From Lepidurus packardi (Eukaryota; Arthropoda; Branchiopoda; Notostraca; Triopsidae): a stretch of 64,000 nucleotides of DNA. Of this stretch, positions 12,237-25,300 are shown piece by piece. Every line of letters starts with the position of its first letter. Position 1 is the stretch's first letter. The translations under genes were made by a program, and so were the position numbers. The notes below the pieces were generated by a model. The model made no database searches, was not told the DNA's origin, and worked only from the letters and a program-made list of their open reading frames with translations. Location of the stretch: NCBI GenBank assembly GCA_023053545.1, contig JAKZAN010000004.1, positions 3,968,001 to 4,032,000 of the forward strand, read 5' to 3'.

Positions 12237-14603
12237 GGGCGTTTACAATTAGAAAATGAGACTATTTATTTTAATGTAATTTTACTACAGATTTTTTTTT
12301 TGGTGCAGAATTGTTTTTAGAATCCGGTTTGGCGAAAGGAAAGTTGATAACAACCTGTTCGCTCTTTTGTTTTTCTCAGCGTTAGTCTCCCCTTCCTTGT
12401 AAAGTCGAGCAAAAGTATCAGATAAGAAGTGCTCTCACCCTCCGTTCTTTTAAACTGCCATTGTGGGCACTTCTCATAACAAGTCAAGATCTCGAAACTA
12501 GGAAATGAAAGAAGTTCGACTCGGTTAGTTCACTTAGCGTTTTATCAGTCATCACTCCATTGGCGGGAGAACCGGGAAGAATGTAATCAAATTACTGGAA
12601 TTGAATTAGTGTACACGATAGAAACCTCAATTGAATTATATAATTGAAAGTCAATTTAGAGTTTCTAAAACGAAAGGAACCCCCGCAACATATACAGCCA
12701 ACGCTTAAAATAAATTGGGGAGAATTTTGGGAAGATGTAGAGTTAATTAACACACGCAAACGAGTTGAAAGTTTACACATGTGGTCTGTTTTTTTGCGAA
12801 AGAAAGGAAAATTCGCGAAAGAAGGAAGAAAAAAGCTAAAGCGCAAACGACATGCACATGAAAGGGGAGTTTTAAACGCGGGGAACAAGAGCGAAAATGA
12901 AGACAAAATTTGCAAGAAATTTATATAAACGCAGTAAAGAAAACTGCACTCGAAAAACACTCGTTTTTATTTGGGCAGGAGTTAGATTGTTGAGACTGAA
13001 TGAAGAAAGCTTAACGCATAGGATGAAAGCACGGGAGACAATGGACAAAAGGAAAGCAAATTCAACACATTCGACAAAACCGAAATTTGCAGGATATTTA
13101 TGGAAGCAAGATACTGTTTAACGCTCCGAAACAAAACATAATCAAGCAGAAAATGCAGGAAACTTTGACGGAAACAAGGAGAGTTTAACGCGTCGGAATG
13201 AAACGCAAATACCAGAGATATTTAATAGTAAATTTGAAAAAGAATAGGAAGAAGTCATTGACGTTTATTTAGTTATCTTGTTTTTTCCTTTTTTTAATTC
13301 GCCGTTGGAAAACCGAAAGCTGTCGAGTCCCTTTTTTAAAAAAAGTAAATACCCCCAGAAAGGAGTGAGTGAGAGAGAGTTATGTAAATATCTGCGATGT
13401 TTTAAGGAAGGATGTGTTTTGTCAAGGAGTTTCAAGGGAGAAGTGTAAAAGGCTTGCCGAGTTCATAATTTTGAGTAAGAAGAAGGGGGAAGACTGGTTT
13501 TGAGGTTCCTTTTGGGCTATGAGGGCAAATGAATTATGTAAACAAAGTCCAATTCAAGTCGGATGCTAACAGGGGTTGCACACAAAGACGTTACAGACTG
13601 CGAACCCATCGAGATACCTTGTGGAACGAATTTTCTTTTTTTTTTTTTTTAGAACAAAAAGACAGGCCTTGTCGGTGTGGAATTGAGCACAAGATGGGTT
13701 AAAAAAAGACAGGAGTCACGAATAAGAGAAGTAAGTTGATTTTCTAGGAGGGTACGTTGCACAAGTATTTTTTTCTTTTTCGTTTTGGTGCGTCGAGTTA
13801 GAGAAAATGGTCGAAAAAAAAGCCCAGGTTCATTCTCTCTACTTGATGTGCAGTGCATTAAGCTTAATGACCTTCCACGCAGCTGAGGAGAGAAATGGTG
13901 GCAAAAGAAGGCGTTATTTTGGGAAGACACAGAGCTTGAAAGACGCTGTTGAGCTCTTGAGTTTCTTTTCAAGTTGTGCAAAGCCCAAAGACACCCAAAC
14001 ACCACGTCGTTAAAAAGGTTATTCGGGAGCTAGAAAAGTAAAGAAGTTACCAAGCAAAAAGCCTGAAATTAAACGGAAAAAAAGACGAAATTGGAACTTT
14101 TTTTTAAAGGTCTGGACTTAAAGGATTTCGGGCAGCCGCGTGACTGATATGCAAAGTCAGATTAGACGAGTGTGTTAGCTGTTGGTTGTTTGTGTCGCTG
14201 ACGCTGGGTTTAAAGTGTCGTTAGAGACCGTGGTTTTGAGGGGTGGCGGTTTTGTGGCTCACGAACCCTCCAAAGGGGGGTGGGGGAGGTATGTAGTGCG
14301 TGGGGTGAAGACTGTTAAACAAAGTGAGGTGGATGTCCTTTTCGCGTTTGGCATGTTCTAAGCTGTAATTGCCGCCGACCCTGGAAGCCAGCAAGAACAG
14401 AAAACACATACTAGTGATGGATGAGTTGACATTTGAGAGCTTGACCTCATCCATGGGTCATTTATCTCACCCCGTTGAAATTGTGGACTTCGGAGGAGGT
14501 CTGAATCCTTGGCGGGAGAGACATTACTACACAGGCAAGGGTGGAGAGCGAGAGAAAAACAGAGGCGATAGAGAGAGCGAGCCATCGTTTATCAGACTTG
14601 GGA

Positions 14604-14617
14604 GGGGGGGGGGGGGG
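14604..14617. repeat. poly-G homopolymer (14 G)
   Basis: Uninterrupted G run upstream of the Fat-like coding exon, inside a purine-rich stretch. Confidence 0.85.
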
Positions 14618-15697
14618 TAAACGAGCCAAGTTTGCAAGGAATTGGAAGATTTTGGCGGACACAAATACTACTCTTTGCAATGAGTGTCCGGCCTTTTGTG
14701 CCACTTGGGGTTTTTGTTGCAGAGTGTACGAGTTAGCAAAAGGATTTATTATTCCCCCGGGGATTTCTGGGGGTCAATATAAGCGTTTTTTGCGGGCTGT
14801 ATTTTTTTAAGGTTAACGTTTACGATTTTGCATGTCGAGCGTCAATAAATGTTTGGAAAGTTTAGCTTGGTCGCTTTTCCAGGGTTTTGAGCCATCAAAA
14901 TTCGCTTTTCCAGGTTTCGAGATTTTTTTATTATTATTTTTTTTTTTAACTTTTAGTGTAAGGGTTCCTTGGAAAATTCCAGTTGTATTGATGTGGTGTA
15001 TTGATGTGTTTTCGAATGAACTGTATGGAGGATGTAGGTAGGATATTTCGGCTACCAGTTCGGAGAGTTTTCCTACGTCTTTCCGAACCGTTGAAGAGGG
15101 TTTTCAGTACACTGGCTAAAAAAATAAATCAGATGAAAAATGGTGAAAAAAAATACTGTGCTTGAATGCAGATGGTTTTCGGGGTTAAATAGTGTGAGCC
15201 AAAATTCGGCAAGTTCTTCTCGTGTTTTTAGAGCATAGTTTACAACGTTTCCTTGTTCAATTTCGCTTTTGTTCCGGATCCTAATTACAAGTTATATCCT
15301 ATTGGATTCGGCGTGCCAGGAAGTATTTTTGGATGGTTTACCCGAGAAAGTTTACGTGACATTTAAGCCTCGAGAAACCTAGTTTCAGAGACGGTCATTT
15401 GTGAATTTACTTTGCAAAAAGCTTCTCCTGAATTTTTAAGCATTTTTTTCTTAAAATAAATAAGTAGACGTGAATAATAAATGGGTTTACGTGAATGTTC
15501 GGGGAGCAAAAGCTAAAGAGTTCCTTCGAGGTAATTTTCCAGGAAGCAGACTTGGACATGGAGTATGGAGCTGAGCACGTCGACAAGAAATTGCTTTTGG
15601 GAGGGGGTGAAGTTTGGGAATTTAAGGATGTCACAAGTTGGGGTTGGGAGAAAGTTTTAGTGCCACCGTAAACGGAAGATTAATTTAAATGTTTGTG

Positions 15698-15708
15698 TAT
15701 CTTTTAAG
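15698..15708 (+). other. probable 3' splice acceptor of the first coding exon
   Basis: TATCTTTTAAG, preceded by a T-rich tract, ends in AG at 15708 immediately before the GC-rich coding exon. The first ATG of the open frame (15689) sits inside this pyrimidine tract, with an in-frame TAA just upstream at 15686. It is therefore more likely intronic than the true start. The preceding non-coding exon was not identified. In vertebrate FAT1 the first exon is also non-coding, which fits. Confidence 0.5.
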
Positions 15709-15787
15709 GTTCCGCGCCGAACTTCGCAAATCATGGATTAAAAAGTTTTGCCGGTGGGGAAAAAGAAAAATAGCGAGCCGGGAGGAA

Positions 15788-18700
15788 ATGGAGAAGCAGC
15801 GCTATACACACGGTAAGCAAGGCATGGAGGTGGAAGAAGAAGCCACGCCTCGCGTTACCTTAGCGCGTCAGCCAGTGCGGCGACGGTTGGGAAGAAGGTC
15901 CTCGTGGATTTGGCTCCTTTCCATCCTCACGTGGACCAACTTAGCGCTGGTCTCGGCCAACAAAGCCGGTCACTTGTACGCTTTTACCCGAACGCGCTAC
16001 AATGCTTCCATTTACGAGAACAGTCCCGCCAAATCCTATGTACTGCCTGATGAAAGGATGGGGATTTTCACGGGCTCATTGGCAACCTCACCACCGGAGT
16101 TGCGCTACCGACTGCTCAGTGGTGACAAGGATAAGTTTTTCAAAGCCGAAGCACGGCAGGTGGGAGATTTTTGTTTTTTGTTTTTACGGACGCGAAGTGG
16201 ACAGACCAATGTTCTGAACCGTGAGCGGACTAGTTGGTACAAGTTGAAAGTCGCCGCCTCGGTACGCGACGCAAACGGGGACGAACAAGACCTCAGCGGG
16301 GTCGAAGCCGATGTGTTGGTCACTGTGCTAGATATGAACGACCTGAACCCGCTCTTTGAACAGTCAGACTACAGCGCTGTTGTGCCAGAGGATACACCGC
16401 TGCATCAGAGTCTCCTCAAGGTCAAAGCAGAGGACGCCGATCTGGGCGTCAACGGCGAAATCTACTTTAGTTTGTCGGAACCGAGCGAGCAGTTTGCGGT
16501 CCATTCCTTAACGGGAGTGATATCTCTGACGCGACCCTTGGATTACGCGAATAAAGCGATCCACGAGTTTCGCGTTTGGGCGACCGACCGGGGACCCAAG
16601 TTCGGATCGGTGCTCCGAGCCTCCTCAGCCAAAGTGCGCTTCTCGGTCCAGCCGGTCAACTTACACGATCCGGAGATCCTGGTGCACCCATTGCCGGAAA
16701 TTGTGGAAAATTCCCACGCCGACGTGTACGCGATCGTCCAGGTCTTGGACGAAGACAAAGGTCCCAACGGGGAAGTTGCTTTCTTAGACATCACACAAGG
16801 TGACCCGGATGGTTTGTTTCGGGTTGTTCGTAGTTCGGACAACCCGCATGAGTTTACCATCCAAGTGCTCAAGTACCTCGACCGAGAACGGGCCCCGCAA
16901 GGTTACAACCTGACCTTGCAGGCCGTCGATGCTGGCACTCCCCCGCGTTCATCTACACAAATGATTACCGTTTCTCTAGCGGACATGAACGATCATGCTC
17001 CCGTCTTCGAGAAGGAACAGTACACCGTCAAAATTCCTGAAATGGCTCCCATTAACACGCCACTCTTGCGGCTCAAAGTTACCGACGCCGACCAAGGTAG
17101 GAACGCGCAAGTGTCTTTGAGTATCGTCGGAGGGAATGAAGGAGGGGTGTTCCGGGTTAACCCACGCACAGGCGTGCTTTACACGGCCCAGAAGCTTGAC
17201 GCAGAGACGCGGGCCGAGTACGTACTCACCATCAGCGCCTGGGACCAAGGGAGCGCGGGGATGCGGAAACAGTCGTCAGCCAAAGTTACCATCCACGTTT
17301 TGGACTGCAATGACAATGACCCCATTTTCCCAGCCAGCCAAATGCAAATTAGCGTCGACGAAAATGAACCACCAGGTCTGGTGGTGACCCAAGTCATGGC
17401 TCGCGACGCGGACAAGGGCGAGAACGCCTACATTTCCTACAGTCTCGCGAACCTCAGTCCCGTACCTTTCGAAATTGACCCCTTCACCGGAGTCGTGCGT
17501 ACGACCCAACTTTTGGACTATGAAACGGGTCCCAGACAGTATGTGCTCCAAATCCGAGCCTCGGACTGGGGTACGCCGTATCGGCGCCAAACGGAGGTCT
17601 GGCTCACTGTCAACGTCAAAGACATCAACGATAACCGGCCACTTTTTGAACGCGTCAACTGCCACGGACGCGTGTCCAGACATACGCCGATTCACGCCGA
17701 GCTCGTTACCTTGTCCGCTATAGATTTTGACGCCGGAAGCACAATCGAATTCCGGATTGCTTCAGGTAACGAAGACGCGTGTTTCGGTTTGGATCGGCAA
17801 ACCGGCGTGCTGAGTCTGTCTTGTGATCTGTCCGATCTCGGTATTTCCGAACGCGTAGTCAATGTGACCGCCACGGACGGCCAACACTTTGCCGATACCA
17901 TGCCGGTAGTCTTGTCTTTGGTCGGAGCACCCGGTATGGGCAGCAACCGGCTAAGAACCACCGATAGTCTTGGATCAGGTCCTGAAATCAAATTCGAATG
18001 CAAAAGTACGGGCATTAACAAGAAATATAACGAAATGATAGCCCTGGCCGCACGGAATAACTACAATCAAAACATGGCTGCGAGCAGTAGCTCCACCCCT
18101 TTTCCGCCCTTACCCTCCCGTTACGGTACGAACATCCATACACCCGAATGGGTTGTTGACTTCCCGGCTCAAGTCCGCGTGAACGAATCAGTCGCTAGCG
18201 GAACCGCCTTGGTTCGCCTACGCGCCCGCGATCGCGACCATGGCTACAACGGTTTGCTCGTGTACGTCATTTCTGGTGGTGACCAAGAGGACTCGGTCTT
18301 CCAGGTCGACATGGAGTCGGGCTTACTTCGCGTCCTCGGGTCGCTCGACCGCGAGCGCACGGCGAGCTACACTCTCAACGTAACCGTGTTCGACCTGGGT
18401 CAGCCGCAGCGCGCCGCGTCCAAGCTTCTCACCGTGTACGTCACGGACGTGAACGACAACGTCCCGACCTTTGAGAAGACGATCTCGAGCGTCTCCGTGG
18501 CCGAAACGGCACCGATCGGTTTCTCCATCGCGCGCTTCAACGCCACGGACGCAGACGAAGGTGACAACGCCCGAGTCACCTATCAACTTGTCACGGAAAC
18601 CCCCGACTTTGACCTTGACCCAGCCACGGGCGTCCTAACCGTCGCCGCGCGGTTGGATCGCGAGCGACGCGGTTACTACGAATTAGTCATTTTAGCCCGT

Positions 18701-19313
18701 GATGGCCCCTCTCCGACTTCCGTAACCCCGAATTCGGCAGCCATATCCCGAGTTATTTTGTCCTCTAGGGCTCTGGTGCGCATCAAGATCCTCGACGTGA
18801 ACGACGTACCGCCCAGGTTCGCCAAAAGCCTCCAAACGGTGAAGATCCCTGAGGACGTACCGGAAGGCACGGTCGTGGCGGTGGTGAGTGCCACAGACCC
18901 TGATTTGGGCCCCGGAGGCGATATCCGATACTCGCTTGCAGGCGTTTACGCGTCCGAGTCGGTGGATCGTTTCGCGATCGACAAGCTCACCGGGACAGTG
19001 CGAGTAAGTCGCGCCTTGGACTTTGAAGAACGACAAGTGTACAATCTGACGGTACGAGCGAGAGACCGGGGCAACCCGGCCTTGAGTAGCGAGGCCTATT
19101 TGGTAGTGGAAGTGCTCGACGTCAACGAGAACCTCTATGCCCCGCGTTTCCCTGATTTGGTCACGATTGCGAGCGTTGCTGAAAACGCACCCATTGGTAC
19201 GTCCGTTACCAAGATTGTCGCCACGGATTCCGATGGACCTGGCGATGACTCCCGGATCACCTACTTCATACGCGGTGGAGATGGCTTGGGACTCTTTGCC
19301 ATCGACCACGAAG
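15788..19313 (+). CDS. fat-like (kug/FAT1-3): Fat-like exon 1 (first coding exon): signal peptide and cadherin repeats 1-9, start of 10
   Basis: Start chosen at ATG 15788 (G at -3 and +4). ATG 15824 is an equally good alternative, and the frame is open back to 15689. Signal anchor WIWLLSILTWTNLALVSA precedes NKAGHLYAF, with likely cleavage after SA. Repeat ends, numbered from 15788: repeat 1 near residue 187 (DMNDLNP), 2 near 296 (VNLHDPE, not a Ca linker), 3 near 403 (DMNDHAP), 4 near 510 (DCNDNDP), 5 near 616 (DINDNRP), 6 near 715. A Cys-containing linker follows at 716-780. Repeat 7 ends near 891 (DVNDNVP), 8 near 1007 (DVNDVPP), 9 near 1119 (DVNENLYAP). Repeat 10 continues into exon 2. 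Donor GTAAGA at 19314 cuts a Gly codon in phase 1. The exon is clearly more GC-rich than its flanks. Confidence 0.93.
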
Positions 19314-22300
19314 GTAAGAACTTTGTCTTTTTTTTGGCTCTATTGGGCCAAGGCTATCGCATACCGTAGCTTATTGATGTGAAACAGTCATAGATGGCGC
19401 TGACGATTTTCGAAAAACCTTTCGTACTTAAGTTGCATGTTACTAATTTATTATTTTGGGGAAAAGGTGGATTGGTTGTGCACTAGATGTTGGTGTGCTC
19501 AAGGTTACTGTGAAAGAATTTTTTTCGTGAAGTTTGCTGGTTTTGACGAAAAGTTGTTCCGAAATTCCCCGTGCTAATCACCCGTACCAAGCTAAGGTAT
19601 ACGGGAGCCCTTATTTTTTATTTATTTTTTTAAGAAGCATCAACGTTCCTTCAAAAGGCGAGAAAAGTCTATGTCTATATTTTCACGCAATAGAAAAGCT
19701 TGGGGTAGATTTAAAAGAAAGTGGGAAAAGGTACTAGTTGAAGGAAGATTTAAAAAAAAAAAGTTTAAGGGGCGTGGGTGTGGTCATTCGGGACTGCGAC
19801 CAAAATCGACGAGAAAGAGTTATTTCTGGGAGGACATAGAAACGTGTTAGTGTGCTAGTGGGCTAAATTCCGTGTTTTCGCAACTCAACACGCAATTCAA
19901 CTCTTTACCTGTCTTAGAAATTAACAAAATTAAGGATTTTCATGGGAAAAACGAAAATCGATTGGAATGGTGTTGAAAAGAAAAGGATTGTAAATTTTTA
20001 AGTACAGTCGTTTATTTACCTTCAATTTTTACCTCATTTACATAATTTTGGCGTGTAAATGTCACATGGGTTTCATTTTCGCCATTGCAAGAGAAACAAC
20101 GGGGGTTAGCCCGGTTTACAACGTCTCTGGTGTTCCATAACACGGTTCTAAAAATGAATAACGGAATGGAGTATCGCTGTAAGGAGCAAAAAGCTGCATG
20201 AGCCTCAACCTCAATTATTTGCATACATTAGTTTTAAGGAGTTTTAACCATCGCTATACACGTGTCAAGATTTGGGCTCCTTTTCCACCCTTTTGCAGGT
20301 TTTCCATTGAAGATTGATTGATTTTCCAAGAGATTTTGACACAAACTAGCCAAGTTTTCTGCCCTATTTCTTCCATTCTGTCAAATGTTTGGCACGGATT
20401 TCTTAATACGTCAGATATCTCGTAAAATATGCGTTTCCTTCACTTTAAAGATGTGCTTATGGCAGTTTGGTGAAAAAGGTACACTTTTCTGCATGCTGGC
20501 GACAAGAAAAGCTCCACATTTGATCCAGGTCAAACGCTGGATCTGATAGACTTTAACCTATCTGGAGGTGAAATCGGAGGGTCAAACCCATCAGCCAACT
20601 TTTCTCAAGCCTGAATTGTGTTACTTTTTTTGTCTGTTGACCCGATTAGTTCGACATGTTGATGTGGCTATCAATCAGAACCATCTTTGTATATTTTTCG
20701 TTGCTTTCTGAAGCGCCAAGTAGCTATTAGACTCCTCCGCTAGTCACGCGTGATGACGTCACGGATGGCCAAGCCAGGCGAGGATCTGTGTTTAGTGTCT
20801 CTCTCTCTCTCTCTTTATCTCAGGGCGAAAGTTGAAAGGAAAAAAAAGAGAACAATTTTCCCCTGCCCCGCCACCAAAACAAGGTGGTAATTTTTCATAT
20901 TCGCGACGTTTAAGGGCGATTCCCTGAACACAAAAGGGAGAACAAATTGTCCGTCTCGTCGAGACCAGATAGCCAACTGACTGAAATATGATGGATCCCA
21001 TAAGGAACTATAATAGTCCGTGGCCCGTTGTGCCGTTTGTGTTTCCATTCTTTACTTTCTTGCTTTCTATCTCGTCTTGTCTTTTTGCTCACTTGCTCTC
21101 CCCTTGCTCTCTTGTTGGGGATGCTGCAAATGGTCAAAAGTTTTGTCTTGGCACATAACATATCACAGCCTGGGCCATCCTACTTTATGGTGACATCCTA
21201 CCAACTTGGCACCACATGCAGGCCCCGGGGCTCTTTTATGTTCTCTTACATATTGCGCTGATAAGTCTCTGAAAGTTGTAAAGTCTTGCTGGGTGCAAGC
21301 TTTTTCTCAAATGAGCTGATAAGCTGTGTATTTTAAGTGCTGAGCATGAAAAAAGGTCTTACCTTCGGTTTTGGTCTCCCTCTTCTTGTGCGTGAAAAAA
21401 GTGCGTGATGCTTTCCTTTTTTTGTAAAATGCTGTTTTGAAAAGTAGCTGCACATCGAAACAGCTGCAATGGTCATTTGTCTCATTCTGGGGACTTTCGC
21501 GCTACGCTGAGGTTGACTAATTGCGCCAAAAGCGTAAGAAGGGGCTCTCTCCATATGTGCAAGTTATTAGTCAATACCTCGTTAGTATGGAAGTGTAAAA
21601 TGGCCTGGGAGGTAACCAAGTAGATGCTGACTTGTGACTTTGACATGTGCCCAAAGGCCTGATGTTGTTATTTTAATGCACACGCGGGGAATAAGTTGCG
21701 GATGCGCTAATTTGGCTAGGGTGAAAAGGGGTAAATGTTGTGTTAACCTCATCCTGTCCCCCCGTCCGTGTGGAGTTTGCACTTTGTAGACTGCTTTATT
21801 TATAGTTTTTGCCAAGTCGGTGTTTTGTTATTGAAGCAAGCAGAGCAAGACAGGAGAAGAGGGCGTTTTGGCGGTATGTTAATGGGGCCTGGCACTTCTA
21901 ATTAACCCCTGGGGGTGACCCCAAGTGTTACTTGTATCTGAGTGGGTTTTCGCTTTTCGGTGGTAAAGACGAAGGTGACAAAACCAACAAACAAAAACTG
22001 TCAAGTGAAGTTTTCGAGGGGGTTGTCAAGAGCTTTAGAGGAGGTTATATAGTGCCAGACGAGATAAATGATATTAAGGATTGTTTATGCTGCAAGCGTT
22101 TCATGGTTTCGGAGACACTCAACTTAAAAAAAAAAAAAAAAAATGAGACCCAATTTAGCGAATTGTGGAAGGAGGAGAGCGAGCATACGCTGGACAGGTT
22201 TGAGAAATATGGTTTGGCAGAAAAAAACGAATGGGGGGGAATCGTTGAGCTGGATAACATTGGTTGTTGTTTATAGTTGCTGTAAATGCGGGGAAAGGGA

Positions 22301-25300
22301 GAAATATGTGTCTTTATTTGTGGATCCTAAACAAGCGGATTTGGTGAGCACACTTGAAGATTTGCTAAGATTATGGATGAAAATATTAGGAGACAAGTCG
22401 AGGGGCTTGATTGGAGGTTTGTTTTACCCTCGCTCGGAACGATTTCCTTTGCTGAAGGACTACACCGTTCAAAGTAAAAGCGGGGGAACACAAGTAAAAC
22501 TGAACCCAAACTAGCGCTACGAACCCGGTTAGAAGCAGCGTGGGTTGCGAGCACCGCAGCGTTCGTGTACGCGTTATGACGTCATACCACCATTGGGAAG
22601 GCATGTTCGATGTGACTCAACGCGACGAGCCCCGGCTTGACTTGAAGGGAACCATCGGTAGCTTTTGCTTTTATTTTGGGACGAAGGAGCAGAGGGTTTC
22701 AACTCGTCGTTAACTTAATTCTCAAAGTAATTTCTATTGAAATGACATGTGGGGGTACCGGAATAGAAGACCCTCAACAGAAGCTCAAGTGCGCTTGTTA
22801 GGGTAACGTACAAACTTGCGGAAACATTTTTATAACCTGGACGTGACATTCTTGTCAACGCTGTGAAGAGCATAAAATGGGGACCAACTGTTTTTCCTTT
22901 CTGGAAAATTAGAAGAAGCTTTTTTTTAAGTACTTCAACCTGCTCTCGGTAACTTTTGGCTGACTAGGGTTTGAGACTCATTCGTTTAACCTAACAAGCC
23001 ATTGTTAAATAATTCTGCAGGGTTAAAAACCTTTAATTAAGGTAAACAAAAATGCAAACTAATATCTTTCCGTTGGTAGATTAGGTTGTTGAAAGGATAT
23101 TTTTTACTATTTTTCATGAAATTATTGGTGGAGCGAAAGAAAACGGGGGAAATCCTATTAAAATAGAAGTTCGTGAGCCATTTCCCAGTAGTGACGCTCT
23201 TCTTGTGATCCGAAATGAGTTTTGTCCTAGTTTATGGCAAGTATTTGTTAGTGTGATATTTGGAAAATGGTATTTTGTAATTAGCAAGGAGGGATTCACT
23301 CGCCTGTTTTTCGCAGGTAAGGATTAAACAGGGTCAATTAGAGGTATTATTTTGCAATTATACATAGAAGCTGAGAATCGTGTTGGCGCTGGTTTGTTAT
23401 GAACCCGTCTGGATGTGTAACTTGCTTGTGTGTATAATGAAGCTTGGGCGGGAACGACTTGCAACACATTGCCGGCCTGCAGGCAACAGACACGTGTTTG
23501 GTTAAGGGAGGAAACTATATTCGTGTTGGCAACGAAACAAAACATTTCTTGTCCAAAAGCCTTTATCTATACCGCCGCAAAACTTGAAAAAAAAGAAAAG
23601 TGATGGCTGTGTGAGCCTCAAGAAGTTATTTACTTACTAAAATGTGTCTTTGGTTAAGTTTTCTAAGTTATCTTTGCATGAAAAGCCGGTTAATTTCGGT
23701 TTGGAAAGGGCGGAGGTTAGACTCGATTAATCTGGAAATAGGCGTGTGTGTTGGGAGAGAGTAACCTACTTGTATATCTTATGCCATGTCGTCGAGCGTG
23801 CGTGTCATTGGACACTCATATAAACAGAGATGAAACGTTAGCGCTGTCCTTTGCTCGAAGAGAGGCATAATACGGAACCCACGTTTTTCCTCGGGGAACT
23901 CAATATAAGCAAGAGAGAAAAAGAGAGACATGGTCTTGTGTAATTTCTGCTTAGAAAACGCGGATAATTTTCTTTCCGGGGTCTGACCATTGTGTACTCA
24001 CGAGGGTAGTCGCTCCGTTTACTGTCGTACAAAACGGTACTGCACGCAATGGTACCAAAAACCGTACCAAGTTCGTATAATACGCGCCTACTGTATATCT
24101 TTTGCCCTTATCTTATGACCCTTGTTCCCCGGAGCTTTACATAATGGGTAGAGTAGCTGGCTTGAGGGAATTTGGCTGGATGAGATTTTCCAAGGAAACG
24201 TTACAGTACAGTACGATTAGAGCGTGGTATGAGTGGAGTACGGTACAGTACAGTTGGGGCCCGTGCCCCCAAAAGATACCACATTGAAAAAGAACGAACC
24301 CGGTCAGAAGCAGCATTTGTTCGGTTACTCTTTACTATTCATTATTGCGGCGTTTGTCCCGCAGGCAGGTAGAAAGTAAAGCTGTCTCCCCAAAGCGTAC
24401 ACAGCGTTTCTTGTGGACGAAATACTATCCGAAAGAGCTTTTACGAAGAAACGTTGTTATATTTTCAGAATCTGTTCATTTCTTTGTTTCTATGTATTGA
24501 TTCTCAGTACCTTCGCGTCTTGCGATAAAGATTAAGACATGAGGATGAATGTTATTAACGTGTTAGGCATTGCTATAATAATATATTAATAAATAATAAG
24601 AATGCCATCGTCACGTTATAGAAGAATTGTGTTTATGATTTTAATATGAACGGTGTTTGGTGTTTCTTGAAATCGTGTAAGAGAATAAAGAAAATCTAGA
24701 AGCAAAATTCGAAATAGTTTAAGTTCCTGAACATTTGCATGCTTTGGTATAGAAAAGAGTGCGTTCTTGAAATTTTTCGAAAATTTGTCAAAATTTCAAT
24801 CTGCATTCTGCCGGTTTCCGACCCGATACGCCGTAGTCACTTGGTATTCGTGCTGTAATGAGATATTAGGATGGGCTTATCCCATACGTTGTATGGGGTC
24901 AAAGAAAACCTGTAGTGCCCAGCCACCCTCTGACGCCATTCAAATATGTAACGCTGGACGAGTAACCAGATTACGCCAGATCTTACCATACATTTTTTTG
25001 ATTTTTTAAAGAAATGTACTTTCTTACTGATCAACTTCTGAATTAATTTGTCTAATACTTCAGTTTATTATGATTACGATTATTATTTTAAGGCAAGAAT
25101 ATAACTTTGTAGACCAAATGCGTCGTTTTCGTGAAGGTAAAGTTCCTTGTTATGTTGCTTTCAGTCTGTAGGAGTCCAAGATATCGTGAAAATAGTAGAT
25201 GGGAGGGTGATTGAACTGCGGTATGAACGATAATAGAGTCTGATTATGTCCCCGTGTGCAGATGCATTAGGAGCACATTCATCAAATAAACAGCCCAAGT

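Larger units (their letters stand above)
7400..15708. other. upstream non-coding DNA up to the acceptor of the first coding exon
   Basis: No protein gene is convincing. The stretch includes an extremely AT-rich block (about 8510-8770), purine-rich tracts with GAGAGA runs near 9271-9290 and 14540-14580, a hairpin (11291-11363) and a tandem duplication (12026-12236). A purine-rich segment at 12900-13220 repeats a TTTAACGC-like motif irregularly. ORFs up to 143 codons at 9545-10002 (minus) are low-complexity Ser/Pro/Phe-rich shadows of purine-rich DNA. The 3' end, TATCTTTTAAG at 15698-15708, looks like a splice acceptor, so this may be the first intron of the Fat-like gene. Confidence 0.5.

Noticed and set aside
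15689-15787. 33 extra N-terminal codons of the Fat-like frame
   Set aside because: The first ATG lies in a likely splice acceptor tract and these codons do not resemble Fat-like proteins.
18692-19309. 205-codon antisense ORF within exon 1
   Set aside because: Shadow of the GC-rich cadherin exon, which is clearly coding on the + strand.
22560-22600. Further THAP-family copy around the TGACGTCA at 22577
   Set aside because: No matching terminal sequences (TTAA-AGGGC or GCCCT-TTAA) at the expected distances on either side.
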